A DNA stretch of 64,000 nt, from contig JBNGIO010006342.1 in NCBI GenBank assembly GCA_049999805.1, forward strand, positions 103,778-167,777. Direction: 5' to 3'. Position numbers and translations under genes: made by a program. Source of the DNA: Folioceros fuciformis. Its lineage: Eukaryota > Anthocerotophyta > Anthocerotopsida > Anthocerotales. Under the pieces are notes generated by a model, which saw only the letters and a program-made list of their open reading frames with translations, made no database searches and was not told the DNA's origin. Shown here piece by piece: positions 1 through 11,806 of the stretch (positions are counted from its first letter, which is position 1; each line of letters begins with the position of its first letter).

Positions 1-410
1 GCCGGTCTACCGGCGCACTCCCGCTTGTTTTGTGTCGGTTCACTGAAGTTCTATTTTGCCACCGTTTCTGGAAAATGCAAATAAATATCAACAGGTGATA
101 ATTTTGAAGAATAGGGTCACCTGATATGAGGTATAGCTCAAACACTTAGGACTTTACATAGAATTGGATAACACGTGAATTATGTGATACCTGCCATATT
201 ACATTGTTTTGTCATGTATTTGAATGCCATGACACCCGCAAATTTGCTAGTACTTTTGAAACAATTGATGATTACGTTTATACTCAACACTCTTTTAGGA
301 CACATTTCGGGTTCTCCTGACAAAAACGTGTGAAAATGCAGATATCTGACATGGCATTTCAGCGTCAAAATCTCGCGAAGCCCAAAATGGCGGAATACGC
401 CCGTTTGGGT
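1..410 (+). mobile_element. Terminal fragment of a DUF7869-type transposable element
   Basis: This stretch is a diverged copy of 50066-50475, in the same orientation, and both end near a 'gaagccc..aatggcggaatacg' boundary. Shared blocks include the half palindrome with CCGGCGCACTCCCG at the very start, 'aatagggtcacct', 'ttttgtcatgtattt', 'caattgatgattac' and 'cacatttcgggttct'. Many single-base differences show that it is an old insertion and not an assembly duplicate. Only the non-coding end of the element lies inside the window; the rest would lie upstream of base 1. The similarity is seen directly. The assignment to a transposon family rests on the fuller copy near 48-50 kb. Confidence 0.75.
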
Positions 411-3354
411 CAGACCTTGTTTTTCCTTTGCAAGGTCTATGTGACCCTCTCCTTATCCAACCTTCGGTTTGCGCCATCACAAATGGACTCGCCCACGTTG
501 CCTGCTATTGAGTTGTTAGCCACAATCCTTGGCAGCAGCTTGCAGCAAGCCGCTAGGGGTGGATCCCTCTAGCAAGGCACAAAGGTCAAAGTGGGCTCGC
601 ATCTAAGTGCCTCATTGGTGGTCATCATCGCACAGTTGCCGTTGTTTAACTCTGCAGTGAAATACAAGATGTGCATGGAAAGTGTGCGAGCACAAAGACA
701 TTACTTCTAGAGATGCACAAGATTTGGATGATGCGGGATATTGCTGGGAGTGGAGGACATCCTGCGTCGCAAGTTGGTTAGTAGCATCCAGATGGTTGTG
801 TAACAACCCATCACACATCAGGGATTTCTTCAACAACCACGATGGTCTCGTCATGGACTGATTGTAGTGCCTATAGAGCATGTTCTCCACAATTGGACTT
901 AGCTTGCCAAAACATTGCTGCATGTCACCACGATCTTCACCAAGTGCTTAGAAAGGATTTCCTTTTCTTAGGGAAGGATTGGCGGCTGTGCTAAATGCTT
1001 ATTATGTTGAGGAAGATCTCGATGTCTTTCATTCATCACCTCTGTGTTTATTGTCCCGGTGATAACTTGTATACCACTGGGGTCCTTGGCCTCTGATAAA
1101 CTTGCCTTTCATGTTCTTGTCACTCCATGGCCTTCGATCTGCTATTCAATGTGGGAACAATGTGGGGAACAATGTTATTCACTCTAATTTTAGGAGGACC
1201 TCTTTGGCCTTTGAAGTGCAATTTGAATGTGAGAGAAAACTTACAAGTTTGTAAGTCTACTCTCCGACTCCAAGTTTTCTTCCATCATCACCATCGGTGG
1301 TGAACCCGAGGTGTGCTGCTCACCTCCACCCCCCTCCCGTAGCCCTTCCCCTCAGTGAAATGTTTCCCTCTTGTCTACTTGAGATGTGCCCCCCCTTTTG
1401 GGTTTTCAATGCGTACAACTAGTCCAAGAGTATTGTGCCCGCTAGCACCTTCGCCATTATTCTATGACATGAAATCATTACATCCAATGAACTAGCCATT
1501 GTACCCACTAACACTGGATGTGATTGGTCCGACAAGTGCTCATGTGCTACTTCTCTTCAACTTTTGGTTGCTTTGGCTCACACTTCACCAGCCTTATGCC
1601 TACAAGTTGTAGGTAATGGCCTTCTTCTTTCCTCCACAAAGGGTTGCAAGGTATGGGGCTTCGGAGCCGAAGCCCTATCATCCACATCTATGTTCTCCAT
1701 CCGCCTGCACCCAATTTGCACTAGTAAGTTGCATCATTGAAGAGCTTTAAATGTGGCACGATCACTCTAGGGTTGGGACTTCTCACTCACAGGAGGTGAC
1801 CAATGCCATGCAGCCCCACACTTCCACATGTAACTCCATGCATTGGTGTATAGGTGCGATGCTAGCCCTCGACAAGTAGTCTGACATGACAAACATAACT
1901 TGCCGTTGAAGTTCACGCCTTCATATTGTTTCAGGGTTGCACTTGAGCATGCACAACACCATATGGCATGCTTTACAGTGCTCACAATGGTCAACGTCTA
2001 GACCACACACCTCTGACATTTGAGGTGACGCAACCCAACTTATTGTCCTTGCCACATACAGCTTCCATGTCGGTGTTTGGGCACACTGATCAATCTCAAA
2101 GCTACTTGCTTCCATTTACGAACAGCTGCTAGATGCCCAAGTTGTGAACTAGCAATTACATCAGTGTGATGGGTTATTGCATGGTCGCTAATGACCATGA
2201 GCTCTCACAAATGCAACACGGGCCATCTGGTATTCCACCAATTAATTTCTAGTACAAAAAGGGTTCGTAACAACAAGTTACGTGTTCCATTTGGGACAAG
2301 TTCAAGTTCCACTTACAACCAACAATCACTATGCTCTCAGAGCAACTAGAACAATTGCACCCTCAGCTGACTTGGTCCCCTTTTGTGACGAGAGTACTCA
2401 CATCCTCCACAACACGCTCCACTCTAATCAGTTTTATTCCAAGAACTTTTCCCAGCTCTGCACATAAGTGGTGGTATCTGACCGTGTTTAAAGCATCCTA
2501 GACAAGTTTTACATTGTCCAATGCTTTGCACGAGCTTGCAAAAAAATTGAATCTCCAGACCCATATGCCTCTTCTCATCTACATGCTTGAACGCGAAATT
2601 GAGTAAGTGAAGGGAGAATGCGTGCACAATTTTTGTGACAAAAGTGAGCTCCTTTCGCTCATTAGTAAAAATTGGTCCAGTCACACATTCTCAGGTGGTT
2701 AGAATTCAAAATGTCATGTTCAACCTTCTCCTCTATCGGACCTACAACACTACACACATCAAACAGAGTGGAAATTTCAGATTGGTAACCCTATAGTATT
2801 GGCATTTGCAAAAAATGGGCCAGAATGTCCTTCTTGCAATCTGTTGTGTAAGCTAAAGTGGCATGCACAAATTGCTGCCCAATCTCACAAGCAACCTGCT
2901 ACTTAACCCTGATAGAACATTCATGCAGCCCATCCTATGCACTTCTAGCATGATGCTCCACTCTCCACTTCTGGACACATTCTATGGATGAGGATTTTGA
3001 AGGATGGCCAACACCAACTACACACTATCCATCCCAATAGCATTACTAACCTTGAGACCCACCCCTCTTGCAACCTCTTCATTGTCGTCCAAAGTAGCTA
3101 TGAGAACAGTTGTTGCAGCAATTGCTGTTGTTGGACATAATCTTGCCCTAACCTGCCATTCCCTTTCCCTCTGACCTCGCTTCTTTTGAGCCCATGTCTA
3201 CCGTTGGTTCCAAGGGATTGGGCCATTCTTGAAAGCAGTATGGGCTATGCAGTGGTAGGAGCAGCCAAGAAAACCAGGAACATACATATACTATTTTGCA
3301 ATTGAACTGGTCTTTTCACCATGTTCATTACAAAATGGGCTAAGCATAACTCAA
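411..3354. other. Gene-free decayed sequence
   Basis: No reading frame here is long, conserved or splice-compatible. The longest frames are around 60-100 codons and show no motif I recognise. The minus strand between about 2400 and 3300 has a feel of degraded transposase-like coding sequence, but every frame is interrupted and I cannot place it in a family. A 10-N gap follows at 3355-3364. Confidence 0.5.
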
Positions 3355-3364
3355 NNNNNNNNNN

Positions 3365-4141
3365 ACCATTACAATGAAATTAATATCTACATATGAGGTA
3401 AAATAGTTTTTTGGACATATTTGTGGTAATTTTTTCCATATGGGTCGTCCATAGATATATGTTATTGTAAGAAGTCCTAAGGAGGATTGTGTATTTTTTA
3501 TGATTGAAAAAGAGATGGAAAGTCCCATCCAGAGAAGTCCTAAAATAAGAAGTATATTTTCTGTTATTAAAAAAGGGAGGGGAGGTCCTATTTACTCCAA
3601 AGATTGGAGGAATAACTCGAGCGAGACGAAAAGGGGTATTAGCCCCTTCCAAAATTGCATGATGACAAAGACTATCATGTATGATTTGTTAGAGAAGTGT
3701 AATACCTGTATGTGGGATGGAAATGCCTCACATAGCAATAATTAAGTCCATATATAGTAATATATATATAAGAAGAAGCAATAAGATCAGGACTTTGATT
3801 GAGTTAGCCAATAAGTCAGTGTATGACAAACGCAGGAGGACGGACATTATATAACCATGGAACCCAAAAATAAGAATCCATCGGCCAAGGTATTTAACAG
3901 CTGGATCATCTGCGATAATACATGCGTAAAACTAAGGGGACGTTCGTGTCATGGCATGTGGTTATCGATGCGCCGAACATCGAATCCGGGGTGACCTAAC
4001 TACGTAGCCTAATATGTGTATCTCTTCCGCTCTGCCACCTTCATACATAAAACGCAAGAACCCTACACCGGGCTTCCCGCTGATAAATACAGTAGCCTCG
4101 GACGTGCACAGGAGCGGCGAGGGAAGGAAAGGGCCTCCACT
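3365..4141. other. Upstream region of TFIIA gamma; no gene seen
   Basis: This is AT-rich sequence with a run of TA dinucleotides around 3750-3772. It carries no coding evidence. The last few hundred bases should contain the promoter and 5' UTR of the TFIIA gene starting at 4142, but I see no element that I can name with confidence. Confidence 0.4.
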
Positions 4142-4764
4142 ATGAGCACCATTGAGATCTACCGCAAGTCCTCAATCGGAACATGCTTGACAGAAGCGCT
4201 GGACGAGCTCGTGATCGGAGGCTCGATCCCGCCACTCCTTGCCGTCAAAGTTCTGATGCAGTTTGACAAGGTGCTGGCCGCAATCCGCTCGCTTTCTCGC
4301 CACATTGTCAGCTCCTCGCTGGGCAGGTCGTGTTGCAGGAAGATGTTCCCAATATCGGTGGAAGGAGTTTCCTGCCGCATGAGCCGTTCCTGAGCTATCA
4401 GGATAGCACTTTCTTGCTTTGCCGGGCAAAGAGAGGTTTTGTGCTTGTTGAGCTTGTGCCTCACGTTTCTGGTCTCTGATGTGCAGTCCATGTGCGACGC
4501 GCTCCAGGCTAGGGTCAAGTCCAAGACGTCTTTCAAGGTAGGTGGCAAGGCTGAGCTCACTTCTTTCCTCCCAATTGGTGTCGGAGGAGGAGGGAATCCA
4601 ACATGCATGTCTCTCCTCCGCAGGGCCATCTCCATACCTACCGATTCTGCGACAATGTGTGGACCTTCATCCTGGAAAAGGCGGTGTTCAAGACAGACAA
4701 TGACGCACAGCCCGTGGACAGGGTGAAGATTGTAGCTTGCGACTCCAAGATAATCCCGCGGTGA
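4142..4764 (+). CDS. TFIIA-S: Transcription initiation factor IIA gamma (small) subunit
   Basis: TFIIA gamma pairs with the large alpha/beta subunit and stabilises TBP on the TATA box during RNA polymerase II initiation in the nucleus. There are three exons, 4142-4270, 4487-4537 and 4624-4764, joined through GT-AG introns with frame kept, giving 106 aa, the usual family length. The N-terminus reads [20 protein letters not shown] and contains the family's helical dimerisation segment. Exon 2 supplies the [15 protein letters not shown] linker. Exon 3 gives the beta-barrel stretch [16 protein letters not shown] and ends in VKIVACDSK, both hallmarks of the family. The first intron starts with a weak donor (GTGCTG), but the conserved protein on either side makes the junction convincing. 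It stands alone, with the ARM-repeat gene converging on it downstream. Confidence 0.96.
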
Positions 4765-5403
4765 AGTGGTGTGTGAGATGAGGCTAGGGTTCCAATTTGC
4801 ATTTGTAGAAGAGATCAGCGAATTGTCCTGAACGGAAACGCACGCCTTTGGTTAGAGAGAGAGAGCCTCTCCAGCAGATGTATGATAGTAGCCTCGGGTA
4901 CAAATTCTCGCCACATGTGCTGGCCAAGAGTTCCTCCGAAGTGGAACCTGATCCTTGTCAAACGTGATCACTGATAAAAGGAGGCAGAATCCCGCCCACT
5001 TTCAGCTTCTCCATCCATGGTGTTTGAAGGTTGACTGAAAATCTGCACGCAAAAGCTGTCTTGAGAATCTATCCAGCAGAGAGAACATAACAGGACCCGG
5101 ATGCAGATTACACTCTGCGGCAGTTGTTGAGCAGGCAGCTGAAAAGCATGACAGGTCCAAACACCCGTTCCTGCGGGCACTAAACCCTAATTCCGAAATG
5201 ACAAAGATACACCAGTTCAGCTGATTCTGCCTAATGAGAACGGCGGTAATCGGCTTTTGTAAAGGGATAGATCGACGGGGTGTGGAAAAATTGGAGAGGA
5301 TACCTTCTCTTTTCCGTTCTCAGCTACTGATATCCTGTCTCGTTCTGGCTGCTATGGTACAAACTAACTAACCTTTGGTATGGTATAGGGATGCGCCAAT
5401 CCA
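4765..5403. other. Intergenic space between convergent genes
   Basis: This holds the 3' ends of TFIIA gamma (plus) and the ARM-repeat gene (minus). I see no additional coding sequence and no recognisable RNA gene. Confidence 0.5.
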
Positions 5404-6771
5404 TCAGAGCAGGACGGGCTTAGATCGGGCCAGGAAGGAGTCTGGGTTGCAGGGGCTTTCCTCCCACCTCTTATGCAGGATCTTGAGAAGCTGCATGGCT
5501 TTGCGGCGAGCTCTGGCAGTGCAGTCGCTCTGGATGAGGAGCAGGAGCTGCGTGGGGGCTCCCACCTGGATGGCAGCCTCCTGCGCACGGGCATCGTCCG
5601 TGGCGCACATGGCGCACAGGACGCCGGCAGCGTACTCCGACCCCCGATTCGACACCTTCAGGATCATGGTGACGAGGATGGGCACGGCGAGTGCGTGGTG
5701 CAACAGCGCCCGCCTCCCGTCCTCGGTGGTGGCCAGGAGCTCCAGCGTGGCCAGCGCCCGCTCGGCGGGCACTGCCGTGGAGTCCGGGAGGATCTCCAAC
5801 AAGGCGGCCACGGCCCCGGCGTCGGTCGCCCTGCTCCTGTTCTCCTTCTCCAGGCACAGCGCCAGCAGCGTCTTAGTGGCCGACTTCACCACTTTCCGGT
5901 AGCTCCAGAAATGCGTCCTGTCGCGCAGCAGGTTCACCACGCCCTCCATCACCAGCGCCGAGCTCCCCACGGCCTCCTTCAGCCCCTCCACCACCGCCAC
6001 CTTCTCCAGCATGTAGGCTGCGTCTAGCCTGGATCCCGGGCTCCCCATGTTGAGATAGTAGCTTGCCACGGAGAGGAAGGGCGGGCTGGCAAGCATCGGC
6101 CGCACCGCCTGCTCCGACGCCAGCAGCGCCAGCAGGCTGAACCCCTCCGCCAACCCCTGCTCCCCGCCCTCCACGCTCACCTCCGTTGTGGCGAACACGG
6201 CCAGCAGCCCCGGCACCAAGTCCGCCTCCACCATCCGCCTCCGATAGCTCTCGCTCTCTTTAGCCAGCTGCAGCAGGCTCCCGAGCGCGGCCTGCCCCGG
6301 ATGTCCCCCTGCCACCTCCTTAACCAGCGTGTCGATGAAACGCACGTCCGAATCCCTGGAAGTGGATGCTCCCAGCAACACATCGTAATGAAACGGCGAG
6401 TCCGAGCACTCTTCCGCCCCGCCATCGCCAGACCTGGCGTGTTTTAGGGCAACGCCATCCGCCCCGGGCCTCCCCTCTCCCGCCAACGGCGAGTCCAAAA
6501 GCATACCGCGCTTCCCCTCCCAACTCCCCCCCGACCCGTTCCTTGCCTCCTCCAAACCAGCCGCCTCGTTCAAATTCCCGCCGTCTTCCTCCCTCTCGGA
6601 CACCGACTCTCGGTCCACGGACAGGTCCGGACGCCGCCTGCTCCCGTCTTTGAGCAATCCTGGGGGGGACTTGGGGCTGAGCACGTCCTGCGCGCAAACC
6701 CCGAACATCCCACACCCGAAGGCCTGTCCCCGCGGGGGCTTGAGCCGCCCCTGCTTCAGCGGATTCCGCAT
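5404..6771 (-). CDS. Armadillo-repeat protein of the plant U-box type, without a U-box
   Basis: This is a single-exon frame of 455 aa. Residues 1-165 are low complexity, rich in Gly, Ser, Glu and Pro, and include FGCGMFGVCAQDVLSPKSPP. From about residue 170 to the end there is a run of armadillo-like helical repeats (for example DAGAVAALLEILPDSTAVPA and GAPTQLLLLIQSDCTARARR). The ending KAMQLLKILHKRW is typical of the C-terminal ARM domain of plant PUB E3 ligases. No U-box (about 70 aa with CPI..MxDPV) is present, so it is more likely a binding or scaffold protein than a ligase. Family proteins act as protein-binding surfaces in defence and hormone signalling; the partner here is unknown. The start Met is the first in a GC-rich frame. 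It diverges from the p101-like gene, whose start is 830 bp away. Confidence 0.85.
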   Translation of the reverse strand: MRNPLKQGRLKPPRGQAFGCGMFGVCAQDVLSPKSPPGLLKDGSRRRPDLSVDRESVSEREEDGGNLNEAAGLEEARNGSGGSWEGKRGMLLDSPLAGEGRPGADGVALKHARSGDGGAEECSDSPFHYDVLLGASTSRDSDVRFIDTLVKEVAGGHPGQAALGSLLQLAKESESYRRRMVEADLVPGLLAVFATTEVSVEGGEQGLAEGFSLLALLASEQAVRPMLASPPFLSVASYYLNMGSPGSRLDAAYMLEKVAVVEGLKEAVGSSALVMEGVVNLLRDRTHFWSYRKVVKSATKTLLALCLEKENRSRATDAGAVAALLEILPDSTAVPAERALATLELLATTEDGRRALLHHALAVPILVTMILKVSNRGSEYAAGVLCAMCATDDARAQEAAIQVGAPTQLLLLIQSDCTARARRKAMQLLKILHKRWEESPCNPDSFLARSKPVLL

Positions 6772-7601
6772 CCTGATGCCGCCTTGCTAAGCTTCTCGAT
6801 TCGCATCAGCGCACAAAGCGCGAGAGACATCGATCCATGACGGAGGCAGAGCCGTAACCAGAGCGATAGAGAAGCATCCTTGAAGCGGAAGTTAGGAAGC
6901 ACAGGAAGAAGGAGATGGCGGAATTGCAGGGAACGATCGTCAGCAATGTAACTCTGATTCCACACCTCTGGCTGGCAGGAATCCAGAAGGCGCGGCAGTG
7001 GCGTCCTCTCCCGCCTCGATCGTGCGTGCTAGGCCACCGCGAGCCAGGCAACAGGGCTAGATGGGGTGGCGAAGTACAATCCGGAATGCGGGAGACGAGG
7101 GGAGAGCTAACAATTGGTGCTCCGGGGTTGGCAGGCAGGTAGGCAGGCCCCACTAGGGCGCTGCACCCGAAGCATCCCGGCGGAAGGGGGTTTCGCCAAC
7201 TCGCCGCGCCCTCCCATATTCAAGTCGCTGCCACCACTCTACCGACCGAACATTCTTTGACTTTGACCAAATCGTGACGCCTGGTTGAAAACATTTGACT
7301 TTGATCTGCCATCATGCCGTGCCGTGGTAACTTTGGATTTACCATCATGTAACCGCCCGGACGCCTCAACGGTCCAGTGGAGCGGACGGAAGGAGACGGG
7401 AAAAGGAGAAAGGAACCGGGGATGGGAAGGAGGATGCGGGGGCTGTGAGGTGAAGTGAAGATCCTCTACTGATCCAGCGCCGACGCCGCACGGGATGGAC
7501 GATGCGCAGAAGGTATGTGGCGGGTGCGTTTGTTTCCAGCTTGTGAAGTTGCGGACCTGAGGTGCCTGGGCTGAGGTTCGACCCTTCGTGGTTTGGTTGT
7601 G
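6772..7601. promoter_or_regulatory. Divergent intergenic region, ARM-repeat gene / p101-like gene
   Basis: About 830 bp separate two start codons that point away from each other, so both promoters must lie here. The sequence is GC-rich near both genes and AT-richer at 7200-7350, where 'TTTGACTTTGA' occurs as a close direct repeat (7256-7265 and 7287-7297). The TTGAC core resembles a WRKY W-box on one strand, which is suggestive only. Confidence 0.4.
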
Positions 7602-10600
7602 ATGAAGACATTCTCGTCGTTGCTGAACTGGGGGAGGGACCCCGAGGCGCCGGTGGATACTGCCAGCCAGATTCGGGATGAGCTCGTAATTCTCATGAAG
7701 GCCACCACAATCAACCAGAGGACTCGTCTGGGTGGGTAACCTTGCGGCAGGGAAGCGTTAAACTTGCACCACCTTCAGGGGCCTTGCAAACCCTAACGGA
7801 CGAGGGTGGCATGACCTGGATTGCCTGGGATTGAGCAGATCTGAGGTTAAATTGCGGGAACAAGGATGAGGCATCGGCCACTTGCATCAACTACAGCAAC
7901 TTCAGCCACGAGCTGAGGCGGGCTTTGAAAACCTGGGGGCGCCGTGGGAGGAGGAAAAAGGATCAGCAGCCTTTGTTCGAGCTGGAGAGGTTCTCGTCCT
8001 TCTGGCAGCAGCTGACCAAGATAGATGTGGCCGGCGTGGTGGTTGCCGCCTTGTTGAAGAGGCTGTTCGAGATGGAGAGGGACCGTGTGGACAACCGGGA
8101 CCTCGTGAAGAGAGTGGGGGGGAGCAAGCCACTGTGCAGGTCCTGGAGTGTGGCCATGGACCACAACAAGGATGGCAGGATTCAGGCAGAAGGAGCTGTT
8201 CCCATGACCCGGACCTTCAAGTTCCCTTCCATCCAAGTCGGGGCGTCTTATTGTATCCTCGTCCTTGCTTCTGCTTCCATCTGCGTCATGTGAAGCTTTC
8301 TTCAGTTGTACCCACCGTCACGCCTTTACAGTGAGGACGCCCTTGCACAGACATCAAGACATCCATGAGGGCTGCCATTCTCAACACTGTTCTCATCATG
8401 GCGCTCTTCTTCACTGTCGATGTTAAGGATGAGGCAGTCCACGCCATCTTAAACAAGTTCGATAAAAGGGTTGAAGACGACAGGAAGGCTGAGGAGAAAA
8501 AAAATCAAAAGAAAACTGAAAAAGACGTCGAAGACAAAGATGGCACACCTCCTGCACCTGATGCCCAGCCTCCTCCACCTGCAAAGGTGGAGCCATCCAA
8601 ACCGACATGGACGACAGTGGTAAGTTTTCCTTCACGCTGTCATAATTGTACTTCTCCTCTTGGATGCCCTCACGTCTCTCCACCCACACACGCCATAAAG
8701 GCACATCATTCTGTGATTTCAGGTGCTGCAAATATTGAAATGGGGTTCTCTGGAGGGGCACTCAATTATGATTCCCCCGCTTCTGGCTCATTGTGCTGCC
8801 TTCATGTCAAGCGAGGTTTCGGCTTCAGATAATAGCCTTCTTTGTATTGAGCTTTCACCTCCAACATCTTCAAATATTTTGTTGAGGGCAGTTAGACGAT
8901 CATTACAATACATCTCTGTAAACATTTAACATCTCCAAATTTTTCTCTTAACTTTAATTACTGACTTCTAGGCCTATTTATCCTTCATATCTAAGTTCTC
9001 TAGCCTTTTAGGTGGAGGATGGATTTATCTATGGTTACAACAACAGCTATTGACGGGATTTGCAGCTGAAACACAACATGCTCTTGCTGCTACAATACAA
9101 CTGATTGAGAGAGATATGAAGACTGTTTTCACTCCTGCACACGAGCTACAAATTAATTGTTTATTCTTCATGGTTCGCCAATTTTTATCCCTGGTAGGCA
9201 TGAAGAGTAATTTTACAGAAATATATATCATATAAAAATTTATACATTAAAAAATATCATCTCATATGTGGTTATTGGTGCAGCATGTAGCGGACGAAGA
9301 CCTTTTAAGACAATGGAGATCTTCAATAAGTACATTCATGCAGTGGCCTCCACCCGTAGGCTTGCATGCTCGCGATGCTGTCAGGCTTCTCATCCGTGAA
9401 ATGAAAGCTCCCGGTACAAGTCTTACTTTATGTGTAGTAACTAATATGCAGCAATAAATTATGACATCTTTTTAAATCTTATAATGAAGTTATCTACTAA
9501 AAAAACTTATTTCAAATATGTGGCCAATAATATGGAAAACTGAAAAATAATCATGTTTAGATTATAGGCTATGCATTACGGAAGAGGTGGTTACAAAGTG
9601 ACAAGAGGTTATTAATTCCTTACGATCATAGTGGAATCATAAAAATAGAACCACTGGAACCGTTGAATATTATTTTCAATCCTACATGCCCTTCAAGCTT
9701 TGCATTTCAATCCTTGTTGGATACTGAAAGGCAAGATATTGTAAGTGAACAATTAGAGCCCTCAAGAATGAAACAAATTATGATACTGCAAATCCTAATT
9801 GCAAGTGGCGTGGAGTTTGATGAAAAGTTGTGGAAGAAAGTTCCAAAAACCTCTATTGCTATCATTTTTGAAGCCTTTCAAGCCATTATGCAAGATGCCC
9901 AAAATGTGATCAAAGTGAGTGAGGCCAATACGCTGATGAAATCAAGGGTGATTGAAGTGTGGAATGAGTTGATCAATGCTGAACACATTCAAATACTAGT
10001 TCCCAAAGAAGAACTAGCTAGTAGCAGTGAAGCACCCTCAATTGATAACTTTATGAACAGGTTTTTACAAAGTACATGATTCTTCTACACAAGAATGAAA
10101 ATGGGTACGTTTGTGCTAACCTCATGGCTATCTGCAGATCCACGCCTATGAGATATCGACTCATCATAGAGGAAGACATGACATGGAGGCCCATGGCGAG
10201 TGAGGTTCTAGAGATGGAGAATCAACAAAGGCCTATATTGCCTTCTTTTGCACCTCGCTTCACTAAAACTGGTGGAGAAGAGTTACTGAAAACGTTTATT
10301 TCAAAACACGGTGTGAATTTGGAAGATGAGGTGTTTTTGAAAAGAGAGGCTGACATTGAGGAACCCAGGACGACAATCAAGGTCACATTAGCAGGAGGAG
10401 ATGGAACATTGCAATACATTTTGTTGGGATACATTGATATGTATTATTCTAGCCAGTATCGAATATTGATGGACAAATTAGACTTCAACTTTTACTTGCT
10501 CCCGCTTGGGGATGTGAACGTCCTAGCGACATACATAGCACAAAGAGATTTATGGTACGACACCACAATATATCGTCCTCTCACGGACAGTCTTCCTTAT

Positions 10601-11428
10601 ATTCCATACATTGGATCTTCAGAGGCTAATGTGCTGGAGCTTCCAATCTACCATGGCATGGCCTGGAAGATCCAAAGCCATGGAGACACGAGCGTGTTAC
10701 CCAAGGTTCTGCTCTCCCAGCAAGTGGAGAATTATTATTTAGAAGCAGAATATAAATTGAGCATTGTTGTATTCAACTGTGAGGCGTGGTACAGAGATAC
10801 TCAAGCCAACAAAAACTTCTACACCACGATCCCCTTCATCGGACGAGTAGAACTTGGGCTTCCAGCCGCACTTGCAGCTGGAACACATCAAGCCGAGCTG
10901 GTGAGCCCGTACTGTGTTCCTCGAAAGCCTGTGATAAGCCTTTCATCCAAACATCTCTACAACTCGGACGCTCTGGACACCTTGAAACCTATCTTCTCTC
11001 TGTCCGTCACCTTGATTTTCTATCCTCTGGACTTTGATGGGAGGGAGTTGCCACTTCAGACTATACATGGCCATTTCTCAGCGGTTTTGGCCATAAACGT
11101 TCCTCGACCATCCGAACGGCGCCTGGGATGCGATCCCCGAACAGATGTTCTGGAGCTTTGTTTCATGGAGACGGAGATTCAGTCCACGAGAAGGTGCAGA
11201 GTGCTGGATGATATTACCAACTGGCTTAATACTTATCACACCAAGCAAGTCATCATCCAAGCTAAGGACTTCAGCAAACCCTTCCACACTCTGGTGGATG
11301 GAGAAGTATATGGGCCCTTCTACAGGTTGAGGCTGAGTGCACTACCACATCCCACCAATAGAACCAAGAACCTCGAGATCTCGGTCATGACGTACTGGCC
11401 TACACATGCTTCCCGAACATCAACGTAA
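7602..11428 (+). CDS. PIK3R5/p101-like class IB PI3-kinase adaptor homologue
   Basis: Eight exons (7602-7731, 7839-8252, 8351-8619, 8723-8815, 8972-9193, 9284-9413, 9568-10060, 10138-11428) join in frame to 1013 aa; all introns are GT-AG. The animal family p101/p84 (PIK3R5/6) binds the p110 gamma catalytic subunit and G beta-gamma at the plasma membrane. Landmarks seen: residues 377-419 with FMQWPPP then IREMKAPG, matching the p101 N-terminal 'WP.P...aElKAPG' segment; residues 666-673 KVTLAGGDG before a helix, then FNFYLLPLGD at 701-709; residues 711-725 NVLATYIAQRDLWYD, matching the p101 'YLGxxDPWYE' motif; residues 790-832, strands ending ELGLPAALAAG, matching its 'LELGHSAATRAIKASG' region. 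An acidic/lysine-rich linker lies at residues 205-260, and an EF-hand-like DHNKDGRIQ loop in exon 2. Exons 4-8 are secure; exons 1-3 are less certain. Family assignment is from remembered motifs, not from a search. Confidence 0.68.
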
Positions 11429-11806
11429 TCACTTGATGCAATTCAAATTCCGACATCAGTGATGGAAGCTCATGGTGGAAGATCTCGCGTAGAGGCGAGC
11501 CCGAACGCTTCCCATCACACTGTAGCTGTAGCCCGATGCTAGCAGACTCCGCTGGCATCTTTGCAGTGCAGCTGCGCCACAGGGTTAGTCCTAACTGGTA
11601 AGCGGTACCTTCGGGTATGTTGTGCACACTCCAGGTCGTGTGTGGATGTGGAATAGATCAATCCCCGATTGCAAGCCTCTGATTCAAAGGTACCGGTGAT
11701 CATCTGGTCATGTTGTCGGCGAGTATATTCTCGCCGTTTCTCGGTGAGCACTGCGGGGATCCGGGCACGAGAAGTTGCATGATCACTCCAGCACGTCGCA
11801 CGCGTG

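Noticed and set aside
2424-2684. Possible transposase fragment on the minus strand
   Set aside because: 86 codons without a diagnostic motif; neighbouring frames are all interrupted.
4159-4635. 158-codon minus frame over TFIIA gamma
   Set aside because: It overlaps the exons and introns of a clearly conserved gene on the plus strand.
5375-6653. Long plus-strand frames opposite the ARM-repeat gene
   Set aside because: They are antisense shadows of a GC-rich coding exon; only the minus frame shows armadillo repeats.
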